DNA from: a bacterium | Lineage (GTDB): Bacteria > Vulcanimicrobiota > Vulcanimicrobiia > Vulcanimicrobiales > Vulcanimicrobiaceae | Length of the DNA stretch: 64,000 nucleotides | Direction of reading: 5' to 3' | NCBI GenBank assembly: GCA_021832345.1 | Contig: JAKBKY010000003.1 | Coordinates: 1-64,000, forward strand | In this document: piece by piece, positions 63,427-64,000 of the stretch | Numbering within the stretch: the stretch's first letter is position 1 | Layout of the letters: the number at the start of each line of letters is the position of its first letter | Made by a program: the position numbers and the translations under genes | The notes under the pieces: model-generated | Databases searched by the model: none | What the model saw: only the letters and a program-made list of their open reading frames with translations | Told to the model about the DNA's origin: nothing

Positions 63427-63996
63427 ATGCAACGTCGTGTGAGCGCGAGTTTGGTGGCCCTATGGCTCGTATGCATGGCAGCCCTACCAGCCGGCGCGCA
63501 GATGCGTACGCGATCACTTGGCCTCGACCCATGCACGGTGGTCGCGGTAGAGATGCTCGGTAGCGTCGATTCGAAGACGGCACAACCCGGCGACTTCTTT
63601 CGCTTCCAGACGATCAACGCCGTGACCGTGCGCACGCATATTGCGATTCCGGCACGAACGATGGGCTACGGCATCGTCGTCATCGCATCGCCGGCGGCCC
63701 GCGCCGGTCGCCCCGGGACGCTCTTGCTCGAACCGCGCTACCTCGTTCTGCCGAACGGTCGCAAGCTCGGGGTGGTACTCGATCACTCGGCCAGCGGCCT
63801 CTACCGCAGCGGGCCGACCGGCGACGCACCTGGGTACCTCGGCGTTATACCGCTGCCTGCTCTCGACGCGGCCGTCAACATCTTCAACCTGTTCCACAAC
63901 GGGAAGAACATCGATATCCCCCGCGGCACGGTCTTCGCAATCTTTCCCAGCGACGATCCTTCGGTTGAGCGCTGTCAAGCACACCCCGCGTACTAG
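63427..63996 (+). CDS. Exported protein of unknown function
   Basis: 189 residues with a signal peptide (SLVALWLVCMAALPAGAQ). The mature part contains VEMLGSVDSKTAQPGDFFRFQTIN and RTHIAIPARTMGYGIVV, then LLLEPRYLVLPNGRKLGVVLD. These strands resemble bacterial TrbI/VirB10-like or DUF-type beta domains that expose hydrophobic surfaces, but I cannot name a family. The stop is 4 bp from the window end; another gene may follow outside. ATG start at 63427, 39 bp after the lipoprotein stop. Confidence 0.65.
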   Translation: MQRRVSASLVALWLVCMAALPAGAQMRTRSLGLDPCTVVAVEMLGSVDSKTAQPGDFFRFQTINAVTVRTHIAIPARTMGYGIVVIASPAARAGRPGTLLLEPRYLVLPNGRKLGVVLDHSASGLYRSGPTGDAPGYLGVIPLPALDAAVNIFNLFHNGKNIDIPRGTVFAIFPSDDPSVERCQAHPAY

Positions 63997-64000
63997 CAGG

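Overview
The window reads as about 64 kb of dense, GC-rich chromosome from a diderm (Gram-negative-type) bacterium. Evidence for a diderm is a TolC-like outer-membrane factor, a LolA-like protein, lipoproteins, and complete muropeptide recycling through AnmK, MurQ and NagZ. Genes are packed into long co-directional runs with 1-20 bp overlaps and many GTG or TTG starts. Cyanobacteria/Actinobacteria-like traits (OpcA with Zwf, a Tal-Pgi fusion, a short Gnd, an acyl-CoA carboxylase epsilon-like protein) occur beside Gram-negative ones. This suggests an under-sampled phylum; an Eremiobacterota/WPS-2-like organism is a guess from gene content only.

Layout. 1-5730 (minus): GT2 glycosyltransferase, cmk, plsC, ispH, a polyprenyl synthetase and a GT-C membrane glycosyltransferase cut by the window edge. 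6253-7684: an IS605-type element carrying an intact TnpB nuclease. 7836-14087 (plus): radA, glutamate formimidoyltransferase, a two-domain M16 peptidase and an aldehyde dehydrogenase. 14094-16075 (minus): dapD plus an aminotransferase (lysine/DAP). 16230-25259 (plus): a complete pentose-phosphate operon (tkt, tal-pgi, gnd, zwf, opcA, pgl). 25324-26870: an alpha/beta hydrolase and a VOC gene broken by a 162-bp inverted-repeat element. 26935-31708 (minus): a TetR-controlled STAS/LolA-like/TetR/HlyD/TolC operon with two operator palindromes over its promoter. 31819-39237 (minus): a histidine-utilisation operon (WYL regulator, exported protein, hutH, hutU, hutI, hutF-like). 39269-42304 (minus): clpC and a small exported protein. 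42365-50011 (plus): a DUF59 protein, an MFS exporter, and a propionyl-CoA to succinyl-CoA module (pccB, epsilon-like, pccA, methylmalonyl-CoA mutase large subunit, epimerase).

50653-52054 is a second element with the same two terminal repeats as the TnpB element, at nearly the same spacing and orientation. Its interior holds a RES-Xre toxin-antitoxin module instead of tnpB: an intact antitoxin and a frameshifted RES toxin merged into a coiled-coil/membrane segment. This is the most unusual locus in the window. 52080-60548 (minus) is a muropeptide-recycling operon (small exported protein, sugar-type ABC ATPase, nagZ, serine hydrolase, anmK, GlcNAc/MurNAc-type kinase, murQ, DUF4127). 60639-63996 holds a glutamine synthetase, a DUF167 protein, a lipoprotein and small exported proteins.

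I see no rRNA, tRNA or CRISPR array. Functions are assigned by reading motifs and family resemblance; no database search was run.
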